A DNA stretch of 64,000 nt from Lentisphaera araneosa HTCC2155. GTDB taxonomy: Bacteria > Verrucomicrobiota > Lentisphaeria > Lentisphaerales > Lentisphaeraceae. Where the stretch lies: contig NZ_ABCK01000026.1 of assembly GCF_000170755.1 (NCBI RefSeq), forward strand, positions 1-64,000, written 5' to 3'. A program made the translations under genes and the position numbers. This document shows, piece by piece, positions 28,108-36,390 of this stretch; the first letter of the stretch is position 1; the number at the start of each line of letters is the position of its first letter. The notes under the pieces are model-generated. The model saw nothing but the letters and a program-made list of their open reading frames with translations, was not told the DNA's origin and ran no database searches.

Positions 28108-28908
28108 TTATCTTGAGGCATCCCAGTATGTATCTGAGATATCACTATTGATAAATGCCAATGCACTAGTGCCGTCAGTTTTTATTAAGGTATTTAGGAA
28201 GTTGAACTTTTCTACATGGCCATCGGCCATGAGGTAGTTAGACTTAGAGTTGAGGTGGGGAAGCTTGCCATTGTTATATTTATTATAGTATGACTGGGCA
28301 TATTGAGTTGGTTGCCATCCATTTCCTAAAAGATTCTTTTTGTGTTGATTTTCAACTAAAGTTATTGTCCCAGAGGTATTGCCCATGGCACTGAGCTTTC
28401 TAGATTTTGGTGTGCCACCGTTGGTTTTACCACCGACACCTTGATATTTAAGGTATCCGCTTGTTTCCCCTATTGAACCGCCAATATACATATAAGTCAT
28501 CGAGTAACTACGAGTAGATGTATTTGTATTACCGTCACCATAGTATCTGATTCCAGGATCTGATGCACATGTGTAGGCTTGAGCATAATCATCTCCATAA
28601 ATAGTTTTTGGGAAAGTCGCACCATGTTTTGCTGCGCCTGAAAGTGATTCCCTACCATCATAGCCGGCTAGGTGATCATCCCATGTTACACGCCCTTCGT
28701 AACCATGGTTTGAGGTGGGCATATAAGAATCGTTGTCATCCGTAAACATGATAAAAGAGATGCCCAATTGTTTCATGGTATTTATGCAGGAGGCTGATTT
28801 TGCCGTTTCTCGTGCTTTGCTTAGAGCTGGAAGCAGTAGCGAAGCAAGAATTCCAATAATGGCCACGATTACGAGTAACTCTATGAGAGTAAATTTACTT
28901 TTTTTCAT
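28108..28908 (-). CDS. Pseudopilin-like secreted protein
   Basis: It has 266 residues. The prepilin signal [20 protein letters not shown] is followed by a variable region and the shared C-terminal motif NYLMADGHVEKFN. SYMPTSNHGYEG and WDDHLAGYDGRES resemble the pseudopilins at 30259-31017 and 36391-37173. An AGGA box precedes the start. A TGTATCAA motif lies 58-66 bases upstream, as in two other pseudopilin genes here. The protein is probably exported and assembled, or left in the envelope, by a type II secretion-like machinery not present in this window. Confidence 0.85.
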   Translation of the reverse strand: MKKSKFTLIELLVIVAIIGILASLLLPALSKARETAKSASCINTMKQLGISFIMFTDDNDSYMPTSNHGYEGRVTWDDHLAGYDGRESLSGAAKHGATFPKTIYGDDYAQAYTCASDPGIRYYGDGNTNTSTRSYSMTYMYIGGSIGETSGYLKYQGVGGKTNGGTPKSRKLSAMGNTSGTITLVENQHKKNLLGNGWQPTQYAQSYYNKYNNGKLPHLNSKSNYLMADGHVEKFNFLNTLIKTDGTSALAFINSDISDTYWDASR

Positions 28909-29031
28909 GTTTTTATCCTGTATCTTTCTTTATCTTCATAGATCATAAGCAAGATGTTTTCAATTTTGATACATCTTTTCAGAAAAAAGGTTCTAGAATT
29001 TGTTTGAGTCATATTCCGCGATGCTTAAATC

Positions 29032-29268
29032 TCAGCGTGAAGCATCCCATTTGGACCCACTAAGATCAGAACTTGTGGCCAAAGAGCCATCATCTCTACT
29101 TAAAGATTGGTAAGTGCCCATAGACTCTACATGACCATCGGCCATGAGGAAGTTCGCCTTGGCATCATGTGGTGTGTTAGCTAGATCATCTTGATATTAA
29201 AATTAGATAAGGCGTTTCTCATCTCGCCAACCACTACTTAAAATATTCTCAAGCAAATAATATTCAGT
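29032..29268 (-). pseudogene. Decayed pseudopilin remnant
   Basis: One continuous frame encodes the last third of a pseudopilin. It reads SSGWRDEKRLI, then two in-frame stops (TAA TTT TAA), then DLANTPHDAKANFLMADGHV and finally GSKWDASR and a stop. The closest pattern is the pseudopilin at 30259-31017 (GNGWNDNKRAQTY, NTPHDSRGNFLLTDGHVES). The start and signal are absent, and the fragment directly abuts the stop of the neighbouring pseudopilin. It is a truncated, stop-containing paralogue. Confidence 0.85.
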
Positions 29269-30047
29269 TATTTAAAACTGTCCCATTGAGTGTCAGTGAC
29301 ATCAGATGCGCCGCCAACCGAGCCATTGTTTTTGACTAAAGATTGTACCGGGCTCATGGACTCAACGGAACCATCGGCTTTAAGATAATTGGATTCATTA
29401 TTATGGAGAAGGATGGTTGAATTCATCATGTTTTCGGCAGTGACTCCTCCCCATTCGTATGAAGTTCCCATATTGAGTTTGGCAGGTAATTCAGCATAGA
29501 TAATAGTTTGAGACGTTTGACTGATGTCATCTATACGTTTTGACCAAAACACGGCAGTAACTCCATCCCAACTTTTGAGTCCAAATATACCATTATAGGC
29601 ATTACCTGCAGAAGACGAGTTGTTGTTTTGAGTTGGGTAGTAATTAAGAAGAATACCACCAGTATTTACAGTGGGATCAGATGGACAACGGTACATGGGG
29701 CCGTGATCTGCACCTTCAGGCATATCTTCAGCTCTCATTCCCCACCGTCCATTGACGCCATGGCCTGACTGCATTTGAGCGATACTTAGGTTACGGCTAT
29801 CATATAAGCTTAGGAGATCATCCCAGCTAATGCCAGAAACGCTTTCAATACCCGCAGAGAAGTGCCCATCATTATCATCTTGATAAGAAAAGCTGGCGAT
29901 AGCAAGTTGTTTCAGGTTATTTTTACAGACGGCTTGGTGTGATTTTTTTCTAGCTTTGCCGAGAACGGGAAGTAGCAGCGAGGCCAGTATGCCAATAATC
30001 GCGACGACCACGAGTAGCTCAATGAGGGTGAATTTACTTTTTTGCAT
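29268..30047 (-). CDS. Pseudopilin-like secreted protein
   Basis: It has 259 residues, with the prepilin signal [20 protein letters not shown] and the C-terminal motif [14 protein letters not shown], where the usual His of DGHVES is Ser. It carries [17 protein letters not shown]-like and [10 protein letters not shown] stretches found in the others. The shared upstream motif TGTATCAA, and TGATCTAT 20 bases after it, are present. A decayed paralogue follows directly downstream, so local duplication is evident. Confidence 0.84.
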   Translation of the reverse strand: MQKSKFTLIELLVVVAIIGILASLLLPVLGKARKKSHQAVCKNNLKQLAIASFSYQDDNDGHFSAGIESVSGISWDDLLSLYDSRNLSIAQMQSGHGVNGRWGMRAEDMPEGADHGPMYRCPSDPTVNTGGILLNYYPTQNNNSSSAGNAYNGIFGLKSWDGVTAVFWSKRIDDISQTSQTIIYAELPAKLNMGTSYEWGGVTAENMMNSTILLHNNESNYLKADGSVESMSPVQSLVKNNGSVGGASDVTDTQWDSFK

Positions 30048-30258
30048 GCTTTTTATCCTGCTAGTCTATTAATCATTATAGATCAGATGCAAAGCATTTT
30101 CTAGTTTGATACATTTTTTTTAGAAAAAATGTGTAATTTATTTTTTATAAATATATATAGATCAATAATTTATAATATTATAGTCAAAAAATATTGCGTT
30201 TTCAGCAAAAGGTCGAATGTGTATTTCAATACCCTTATTTGGTATGAGCTGGTGTGTT

Positions 30259-31017
30259 TTAATTTCTATTTGGGCTCGCATCCCACATTGTGTTTGAAAT
30301 ATTATTTACGGCTGCGACTGAACCATCAGATTTAATCAGTGTTTGATTAGCACTCAAGGATTCGACGTGGCCATCAGTTAAGAGGAAGTTGCCTCTGCTA
30401 TCATGAGGTGTGTTGCCCTGTTGGTCATTGGAGTTGTAAGTTTGAGCTCGTTTATTATCGTTCCAGCCATTACCCATAATGTTTCCACCGTTATGGAATT
30501 CCATGAGAATTATGGTGTTACTAGCTTTATTTAATTCACTAAAACTTCGAGTGATGTTGCCATGAGACATGCCAAGGAATCTTTTGTTATTATCATTAGT
30601 TCTCATTTCTGTTATGGCATAACTTCTTCCTAGTGCAGTGGTATTACCTCCATATTTCCAAGCGGAATCATCTGAGGCACAGCGATATATGTCAGTGGAC
30701 CCCTCGCCAAAGGTATTACTACTTAACATGGCGGCTGCATGTTGTGCTGTTGTTAGTTGCTCACGACCATCATATCCGGATAAAAAATCATCGTAGGTTT
30801 GTCTGCCACCCCATGCACGGCTAGTAAAAGGTGCTTTGTAATTATTGTCATCGGCATACATGAACATGGTGAGGCCAAGTTGTTTTAAATTACTTTTGCA
30901 CAGTGCTTTTTTACTCTGCTCACGAGCTTTACCTAAAGTTGGAAGTATGAGAGAAGCTAAAATTCCTATTATGGCTACGACCACTAAAAGTTCTATGAGT
31001 GAAAATTTCTTTTTCAT
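30259..31017 (-). CDS. Pseudopilin-like secreted protein
   Basis: It has 252 residues with the prepilin signal [20 protein letters not shown], a variable middle (DDFLSGYDGREQL) and the terminal motif NFLLTDGHVESLS. Length and pattern fit the neighbouring pseudopilins. No TGTATCAA motif was found upstream, unlike its neighbour at 30047. It is the closest visible relative of the decayed copy at 29032-29268. Confidence 0.85.
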   Translation of the reverse strand: MKKKFSLIELLVVVAIIGILASLILPTLGKAREQSKKALCKSNLKQLGLTMFMYADDNNYKAPFTSRAWGGRQTYDDFLSGYDGREQLTTAQHAAAMLSSNTFGEGSTDIYRCASDDSAWKYGGNTTALGRSYAITEMRTNDNNKRFLGMSHGNITRSFSELNKASNTIILMEFHNGGNIMGNGWNDNKRAQTYNSNDQQGNTPHDSRGNFLLTDGHVESLSANQTLIKSDGSVAAVNNISNTMWDASPNRN

Positions 31018-31408
31018 ATTATGTCCCTATGTTTTGTTGAATAGGTACATAAGAAAATTCCATTCAATAAAAATATATTAAGTCATAAGATACTTTATAA
31101 TAATGTCTTAAGTTTTTAATATTAGTGATAATATTCTGTTGAGTAATAATTTTGTGTGGGTTTTGGGACGAACTAAATGGTGACAAATTTAAGTCAATAA
31201 CCCCTTGATCACTTTAGTGGGTTTGGTAGCATTGAGTCGCATATCGATGCAATGGAAGGAGAAAAGAGAGCTTGTAATGAATGAGGCTCATGAGATGAGG
31301 AGTGGTGGCGTTTATATTTTAATAAAATGATTTATGTAAGTTCTTATTTCACTTGTCACAAGGCTTCGTTGAGCTAAAGTTATTAGCAAAAAATCAAGGG
31401 ATTAAAAG
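31018..31408. other. Intergenic region containing a DUF1501 remnant
   Basis: AT-rich DNA separates a leftward pseudopilin from a rightward dihydroorotase-like gene, so two promoters should lie here; none is obvious. The middle of the gap (31189-31312) contains the decayed end of a DUF1501 gene, described separately. Confidence 0.55.
31189..31312 (-). pseudogene. Decayed C-terminal fragment of a DUF1501 gene
   Basis: Translation in one frame gives NATTPHLMSLIHYKLSF, matching [17 protein letters not shown] in the intact DUF1501 gene at 23244-24656. After a frameshift the match continues as CIDMRLNATKPTKVIKGLL and a stop, against [16 protein letters not shown] in the intact gene. Only about 40 codons remain, and the rest of the gene is gone. 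The DNA is also visibly similar to the last ~110 bases of the intact gene. It is a relic of an older or relocated DUF1501 copy. Confidence 0.85.
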
Positions 31409-32791
31409 ATGATTATCGAAGGTAGATTTTGTAACCATGATGGCGAGTTTTGCGGTCAGGTAAAAGTGAATGAACAGGGACATATTGAGGCACTTGGCAA
31501 GGGTTTAGGTACGGCAGATCATAAGTTTGATGAAAGCCTAATGATTTTTCCGGGCATGGGAGATATTCACATTCACGCTCGCGAAGATGTTTCCGGTAAG
31601 CAGCTCTACAAAGAATCATTCAAGACGGCTTCTGCAGCAGCAGTGCACGGTGGTGTGGTTCACGTTGCGGATATGCCCAATAATCCCGAAGCTCCCGTAG
31701 ACGACGAAAAGTACGCAAGAAAATGCGAGCTCTGCAAAGACACAGATGTTCACTTCACGCTTTATGCGGGCATTGGTCCAGACACAAACCCCCTTTCGCA
31801 AAAAGTCCCTTACAAAGCCTTCATGGGCCCATCTATAGGTGACCTTTTCTTTAATTCTCAGCAAGAACTAGAAGAAACGATTAAGCGCTACAAGGGCTGC
31901 TACGTAAGTTTCCACTGCGAAGATCCTTATATTCTCGAGACTTCAAAAGAGAATGAAACTCATAGTGAGCGTCGCCCTCGCGGAGCTGCGAACACCGCAA
32001 CGGCTTTTGCACTCTACCTCATTGAGAAATATGAACTCAAGGGCAAGCTCTGCCACTTCTCCACTGGCGATGGGCTGGAGCTCGTTCGCGCGGCGAAAGA
32101 ACGCGGTGTGACTGTGACAGTGGAAACGACTCCCCAGCAACTCTATTGGGATACCTCATCTTTAGATAAAAATAATAAGCCTTGGTTGCAGATGAACCCT
32201 GCTTTCCGTGACGAAATTGACCGTAAAGGCCTACTCGCGGGCCTGCTCGATGGCACAGTAGATTTCATTGCCACAGATCATGCTCCCCATAGAATTTGTG
32301 AAAAACTCGGTCGTTATCAACCTATGGAAATTAGAAAAAAGATTGGCAACCTTGCGGCTTTAAGTTTAGAAGAAATCACTGAGCTCGATCGCATTTGCCT
32401 CGAGAATTTTGAAAAAATGAAAGACGAAGATAAAGAAGGCTTCGAAGCTTTAGCCGATGTCGACGGTGTCTCGGGAACTTCTCAGCTGGATACCTACGGT
32501 GCCTTTACAACTTGGCTCATGAAAGAGCAGGGCTTTACGTCTGCGGATGTCGCAAAAGTGACAGCGTGGAATCCCGGCAACTTCGTCAATCAATTCGATC
32601 AGTTCATTGATGCACCTTTCGGTAAAGTTGCCGAGGGTTATGTAGGTTCTTTCACAGTGATTGATCCTAACACACCTTGGACGGCCAAAAACGAAGAAGT
32701 CAAAAGTCGTTCAGCTTGGACGCCTTACCACGGCGAAACTTTTCCGGGTAGTGTTGCTGCAGTTTTCCACAAAGGAAAACAGCTGTCTTAA
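31409..32791 (+). CDS. pyrC: Dihydroorotase-like amidohydrolase
   Basis: It probably closes or opens the dihydroorotate ring in pyrimidine synthesis. It has 460 residues and is a class I (COG0044) amidohydrolase by its motifs. Metal ligands are in GMGDIHIHARED, the bridging lysine in YKAFMGPS, further histidines in VSFHCEDP and CHFSTGDG, and the last aspartate in FIATDHAPH. No other pyrimidine gene is adjacent, and the C-terminal third has an extra helical segment (EEITELDRICLENFEKMKDE). A hydantoinase-type or other related reaction cannot be excluded. Confidence 0.78.
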   Translation: MIIEGRFCNHDGEFCGQVKVNEQGHIEALGKGLGTADHKFDESLMIFPGMGDIHIHAREDVSGKQLYKESFKTASAAAVHGGVVHVADMPNNPEAPVDDEKYARKCELCKDTDVHFTLYAGIGPDTNPLSQKVPYKAFMGPSIGDLFFNSQQELEETIKRYKGCYVSFHCEDPYILETSKENETHSERRPRGAANTATAFALYLIEKYELKGKLCHFSTGDGLELVRAAKERGVTVTVETTPQQLYWDTSSLDKNNKPWLQMNPAFRDEIDRKGLLAGLLDGTVDFIATDHAPHRICEKLGRYQPMEIRKKIGNLAALSLEEITELDRICLENFEKMKDEDKEGFEALADVDGVSGTSQLDTYGAFTTWLMKEQGFTSADVAKVTAWNPGNFVNQFDQFIDAPFGKVAEGYVGSFTVIDPNTPWTAKNEEVKSRSAWTPYHGETFPGSVAAVFHKGKQLS

Positions 32792-32793
32792 AT

Positions 32794-32855
32794 TAATTGC
32801 TCTCGAATCGCCAGTTGAGGGTGGCAACCCTCACGGGGTTCGGGGCTGGCCCCGA
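32794..32855 (+). repeat. Left flanking copy of a ~62-bp direct repeat
   Basis: The stretch TTAATTGCTCTCGAATCGCC followed by AGTTGAGGGTGGCAACC and CTCACGGGGTTCGGGGCTGG recurs, with a few changes, at 33684-33747. The two copies bracket the RAYT transposase gene. A shorter inverted relative is at 21184-21210, so this is a family and not only a target duplication. Confidence 0.8.
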
Positions 32856-32867
32856 ATAGTATTATTT

Positions 32868-32950
32868 CAGCTGGGAGCTCCGCATTCCAATGCGGATGGA
32901 TAAAAATCTAAAAGTGTTCCAGCTGGGAGCTCCGCATTCCAATGCGGATG
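32868..32950 (+). repeat. Two REP hairpins beside the RAYT gene
   Basis: CAGCTGGGAGCTC followed by CGCATTCCAATGCGGATG occurs at 32868-32898 and again at 32920-32950. The core CCGCATTCCAATGCGG is a perfect hairpin. This is the form of REP elements bound by REP-associated tyrosine transposases, and the gene that could act on them begins just to the right. Confidence 0.85.
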
Positions 32951-32953
32951 TTT

Positions 32954-33622
32954 TTATAAAACAGCGCTCCAAGGCCAAGCTTCTATGGAATCAGCTAAAC
33001 CCGCTTTTATAGGATTTTTCATAATATAACGAATACTATTTTGGAAATGGTTTTCGTCTCTTATAAAACGATCCCAGTATTCTTGTTGCCAAAGGTAAAC
33101 TTTTGTACTGGGATCCTTGTGTTCCAATGTGGAATTTGCTTTAAATATTAAGTATGACTTAGAATATTCTCCCCATAATTCTTTATCTTTTTGGACATAA
33201 TAAGTTACATGCTTTTTCCATGAGGGCACTAGTTTGGAGATGGGCCATTCATTATACGTTTTGATCATTAAGTGAACATGATTCGGCATGACGACGTAGG
33301 CAATGAGCTCATAGCGTTCACGGTCAAAGTATGTCCAGGCTTCAATTTGCTGTTGAGCTACTTTTGGGTCTTGTAGGATGCATGAGCCATATGATTGATC
33401 GAGGAGGGATTCAGTAAGTTTTCTCTTTTGAGTAGATTCATCCGCATTGGAATGCGGGGCTCCCAGTCTTTTTAGCGGGGCTCCCGGCTGCTTAAGTACT
33501 TCATTGGGTAAACTATCGGCTAGTCGGTAGGTGATCATTTGGTACTTATCACAAGCGTCATAGTGAGAGATGAAACCTCTACTATGCCAATTGCGTGTAT
33601 CCTCAAACTCTTTTCTGTTCAT
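32954..33622 (-). CDS. REP-associated tyrosine transposase (RAYT)
   Basis: It has about 222 residues. It has the HUH-type motif VMPNHVHLMIK and the conserved C-terminal block FIRDENHFQNSIRYIMKNP, in which the tyrosine of RYIMKNP is the likely nucleophile. Such proteins cut and move single-stranded REP hairpins. The longest frame starts with TTG; the ATG at 33622 follows a GGAG box. Near residues 44-61 the coding sequence itself includes an inverted REP copy (33439-33467) and a partial one (33474-33490), translated as QPGAPLKRLGAPHSNADES. That segment is absent from the usual family and probably a loop insertion. Confidence 0.88.
   Translation of the reverse strand: MNRKEFEDTRNWHSRGFISHYDACDKYQMITYRLADSLPNEVLKQPGAPLKRLGAPHSNADESTQKRKLTESLLDQSYGSCILQDPKVAQQQIEAWTYFDRERYELIAYVVMPNHVHLMIKTYNEWPISKLVPSWKKHVTYYVQKDKELWGEYSKSYLIFKANSTLEHKDPSTKVYLWQQEYWDRFIRDENHFQNSIRYIMKNPIKAGLADSIEAWPWSAVL
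33439..33490 (-). repeat. REP copies inside the RAYT coding sequence
   Basis: A full inverted REP (CATCCGCATTGGAATGCGGG then GCTCCCAG) at 33439-33467 and a partial one (AGCGGGGCTCCCGGCTG) at 33474-33490 lie in frame inside the transposase gene. They add a proline- and glycine-containing loop and leave the reading frame open. Confidence 0.85.
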
Positions 33623-33683
33623 CCATAACTCCAAGTGTATTAAATTACATTGGAGTGATAGGAATCACAAATTTCGTTTCATA

Positions 33684-33747
33684 ATTGATTGCTCTCGAAC
33701 CGCCAGTTGAGGGTGGCAAGCCTCACGGGGTTCGGTGCTGGCTCCGA
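33684..33747 (+). repeat. Right flanking copy of the ~62-bp direct repeat
   Basis: This is the second copy of the element at 32794-32855 (ATTGCTCTCGAACCGCCAGT, GAGGGTGGCAAGCCTCACGG, GGTTCGGTGCTGGCTCCGA). It differs from the left copy at a handful of positions. It closes the interval that contains the RAYT gene and the two outer REP hairpins. Confidence 0.8.
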
Positions 33748-33828
33748 GTTGCTCTAGATGAGGGAAGAATCCCCCGCTTTATGGCTAATGATGATCAATT
33801 TAATTTTCCAAAAATATAAAACCCACTC

Positions 33829-33868
33829 TTGATACTTTGTGAGGCTAGGTATATAATTTAATACCTAG
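33829..33868 (+). promoter_or_regulatory. Promoter with palindromic PadR-type operator
   Basis: A -35 box TTGATA (33829-33834) and a perfect -10 box TATAAT (33852-33857) are 17 bases apart. Overlapping the -10 is the inverted repeat CTAGGTAT-ATAATTTA-ATACCTAG (33845-33868), with 8-base arms and an 8-base spacer. This is the placement expected of a repressor site, and the downstream gene is a PadR regulator, so autoregulation is likely. Confidence 0.82.
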
Positions 33869-33893
33869 ACAGGCAAAGTATAAGGAGTCTATT

Positions 33894-34235
33894 ATGTTCG
33901 AAGGTGATTTATTAAGAAGTATCGCAGTACCCGTAGTTTTGAAGTTGCTCAACGAAAGAGAGATGTACGGTTACGAAATTATAAAAGAAGTTCACGAGCG
34001 TACCAATGGTGAATTTCAGTGGAAAGAGGGCACGCTATATCCCTGTCTCCACCGCATGGAAGGTGAGGGTTTAATTAAAAGCGAATGGCAAAAACCGGAG
34101 GGTGAGCGACGTCGTAAGTATTATCATATTTCTGGCTTGGGAAAGCAACAACTGACTTCGCGAGTGAATGAATGGCAAAAGTTCTCGGAGTCAGTCAATA
34201 CACTTTTTTCTCCTTTAAATGAACCTTCAAACTGA
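33894..34235 (+). CDS. PadR-family transcriptional regulator
   Basis: It has 113 residues and is a winged-helix repressor. VVLKLLNEREMYGYEIIKEV is the typical opening and GTLYPCLHRMEGEGLIKSEW the recognition region. A short C-terminal helix may dimerise. An AAGGAG box at about 33882-33887 fits the ATG. It overlaps the following membrane protein gene by 17 bases, the common arrangement for PadR with an HAAS-type partner. The palindrome over its own promoter is the likely binding site. The signal it senses is unknown. Confidence 0.9.
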   Translation: MFEGDLLRSIAVPVVLKLLNEREMYGYEIIKEVHERTNGEFQWKEGTLYPCLHRMEGEGLIKSEWQKPEGERRRKYYHISGLGKQQLTSRVNEWQKFSESVNTLFSPLNEPSN

Positions 34236-36111
34236 TTTTACGGTGAGTTTTGAAAAAGAAATTAGGGGCAAAGTAGAGGAACTCAGTCGGGATCTCGAAG
34301 GTGATCTTGAGCTCCAGCTCGATGTGCAGTTTGAGTTGGAAAGTCACTTGTGGGAGAGTTACGATGCCAATATTGTGCGTGGCATGAGTGAAGAAGAAAG
34401 TTCCGAACAAGCCTTCAAAGATTTCGGTGCTTTGAGTGAAGTTAAAGAACGTTTACTCGCGGGGAATTTAAAGCGCTTAAATAAACGCGCACAAGTGAAG
34501 GCGATGCTCTGGTACGTATTTGTCCCTCTCTCAATTTTCACAGCCTTATTTTTTGGGGGTAGAGAATATTTTGAACTGAGTCGTGAGCTTCCGCAATCAG
34601 CTTTAGATCCCAAAATAGTGAAGTTAAGGCAATTGGAGAATGATTTTAGTGATGAACTTTATCAAGAACTCAGTCAGCAAATGCCCAATAATGCTTATTT
34701 AGATTCACTCTGGCTTGGGAAACATTTAGAAAAGAGTGTGAATCGAGAAATGGCCGAAGTGAGTTCGGAAGAAGAATTTGCTAAGCTCATGCAGAAAATG
34801 CAAGAAATGGTGAAGAAAACGGACTTTGATGCGCTTCGTTTGGAAGAGATGCAAGTTTACCAAAATTTTGGCAGAAAAAGTTTCATAAAGTCGATTAAGG
34901 ATGTGGGCCATGCCGCGGCTTTCATTTTGCCTGACTTGGGTTCCCTAAGAAATTTCGGTAAAGCCGTTGTTAAGAGGGGGAAAGTGAATGAAATCAGGCT
35001 TTTAGAGAAAATTTGTCGCCAACGTTTAGAGAATTCAGATACCCTAATTGAAGTTTTAGTTATTGGAGCGCTTGGGAGAATATATACGGAAAATAAAAGC
35101 TTGATGGAGAATCCTGAACTAGCGAAGTCAAGTGGTTTTTTTAGTCGTTGTTCTCAAGTGATTGCTGGATGGAAAGAAAAGAAAAAAGTCGGTGATAAAG
35201 AGTTCGAAAAAATCTTTATGGAAAAATCAAGCATGCTGGCTTCAATGGTAATCCCTGCGGTAGGAACAATAGAGGAAATGACGAAGCCAAAATTCTTCAA
35301 AGAGAGTCGAGAAATGGAGTACAATTTTTTTGAAAAGTATTACTTCTCACTACTGAATTCTATTGGCTTCATAATCATGTTAGGTCTCATTGCGTTTCTA
35401 GCTTGGCATAAATTGATTAAGGGTCAGAAGCAATCATTGCAGCTGTACTCGATGTGCGAATGGTTGCTTCATTGGGCCAAATTTATCTTAGTGCCTTTAG
35501 TGGCTTATCAAATTTATAAGTTCTTGCCTTTTGCGAGTATTAATTGGAGCATCAAAGAAACTTTAGTTCTCTACTCCATTGAGTTGTTGACTCTAACTTT
35601 TTTACTCTTTATCCTTTCTTCTTGGAGTTTGTTTTGCAAGTATAGCAAAAAATTGATCATCTTTGATTTAGCCGATAAAAAATCTTTACACAAATTTAAG
35701 GTGAGCCTATTAACTGTATGCCTCGTCTTGCCAATAAGTCTAGTGACTGTAGCTTTGTGTATCCAAGTCCTACAAGAGGCCGCCTTAAGCGAAATTGTTC
35801 AGATGGTTTTTAGCATTAATCCTGTCATTTTCAGTGGATGGTTTTATGTAATCTTTGCGTTCTTCGCATTATTAATCATGCTGCTGAAATGGCTTAAAGC
35901 TTCCAGTATCGCTCTTTGCAGCCTAGCGCAAGGACAATTAATCAACCTAGCCTTCTTAAGTTTGAGTTTGAGTATTTACTCCTTTATTTACCTTGGATAT
36001 TTAGAAAGTGAAAATGCTAAAAATGACCGCTTGATCATTAGCAAAAGTAGTTTCACCAGCGTTGAAGAAAAAGTCACAAAAAACTTAAAAAAGAGCATGC
36101 TTAATAAGTAA
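34219..36111 (+). CDS. HAAS-like membrane protein coupled to PadR
   Basis: It has 630 residues. The N-terminal ~85 residues resemble the HAAS/permease-prefix helical domain that often partners PadR regulators (HLWESYDANIVRGMSEEESS then EQAFKDFGAL). A first membrane helix follows at about 95-114, then a long soluble helical stretch of about 250 residues, then about six further helices (from ~375 onward). The family of the C-terminal part was not recognised. The overlap with padR shows shared control. It could relay envelope stress or act as a transporter component; neither is proven. Confidence 0.75.
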   Translation: MNLQTDFTVSFEKEIRGKVEELSRDLEGDLELQLDVQFELESHLWESYDANIVRGMSEEESSEQAFKDFGALSEVKERLLAGNLKRLNKRAQVKAMLWYVFVPLSIFTALFFGGREYFELSRELPQSALDPKIVKLRQLENDFSDELYQELSQQMPNNAYLDSLWLGKHLEKSVNREMAEVSSEEEFAKLMQKMQEMVKKTDFDALRLEEMQVYQNFGRKSFIKSIKDVGHAAAFILPDLGSLRNFGKAVVKRGKVNEIRLLEKICRQRLENSDTLIEVLVIGALGRIYTENKSLMENPELAKSSGFFSRCSQVIAGWKEKKKVGDKEFEKIFMEKSSMLASMVIPAVGTIEEMTKPKFFKESREMEYNFFEKYYFSLLNSIGFIIMLGLIAFLAWHKLIKGQKQSLQLYSMCEWLLHWAKFILVPLVAYQIYKFLPFASINWSIKETLVLYSIELLTLTFLLFILSSWSLFCKYSKKLIIFDLADKKSLHKFKVSLLTVCLVLPISLVTVALCIQVLQEAALSEIVQMVFSINPVIFSGWFYVIFAFFALLIMLLKWLKASSIALCSLAQGQLINLAFLSLSLSIYSFIYLGYLESENAKNDRLIISKSSFTSVEEKVTKNLKKSMLNK

Positions 36112-36390
36112 CTCAGTCCTTCTTAATCGAGTGGGTAAAGTCGAGAGCTTTTTGTTATTTTCATAAAGAACCTTGGTGTAGGCGCAGCACACTGTGCAAA
36201 ACTTTTTTATTCAGAGCAAGCAGGTAGCTGCTCAGTTAAATGTTTTTAAGTTATTGCAAGTAGAGCAATAAGGAATAAATAGAAAATATAATTATACAGT
36301 AAATTAAAAGTATTATACAGTAGCATCTCAGGTTTTAAGCGGGTTATTCACTTAAAGAAGAATACTAATTGCAGTAAGCCTGAGGATTTT
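36112..36390. promoter_or_regulatory. Upstream region of pseudopilin with ATTATACAGT motifs
   Basis: Two ATTATACAGTA motifs lie at about 36290-36300 and 36311-36321. The stretch CAGGTTTTAAGCGGG ... TAAGCCTGAGGAT precedes the start codon. The same arrangement recurs at about 50988-51078, ahead of the broken esterase fragment. This makes it a mobile or duplicated 5' region, probably promoter plus untranslated leader. Confidence 0.6.
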
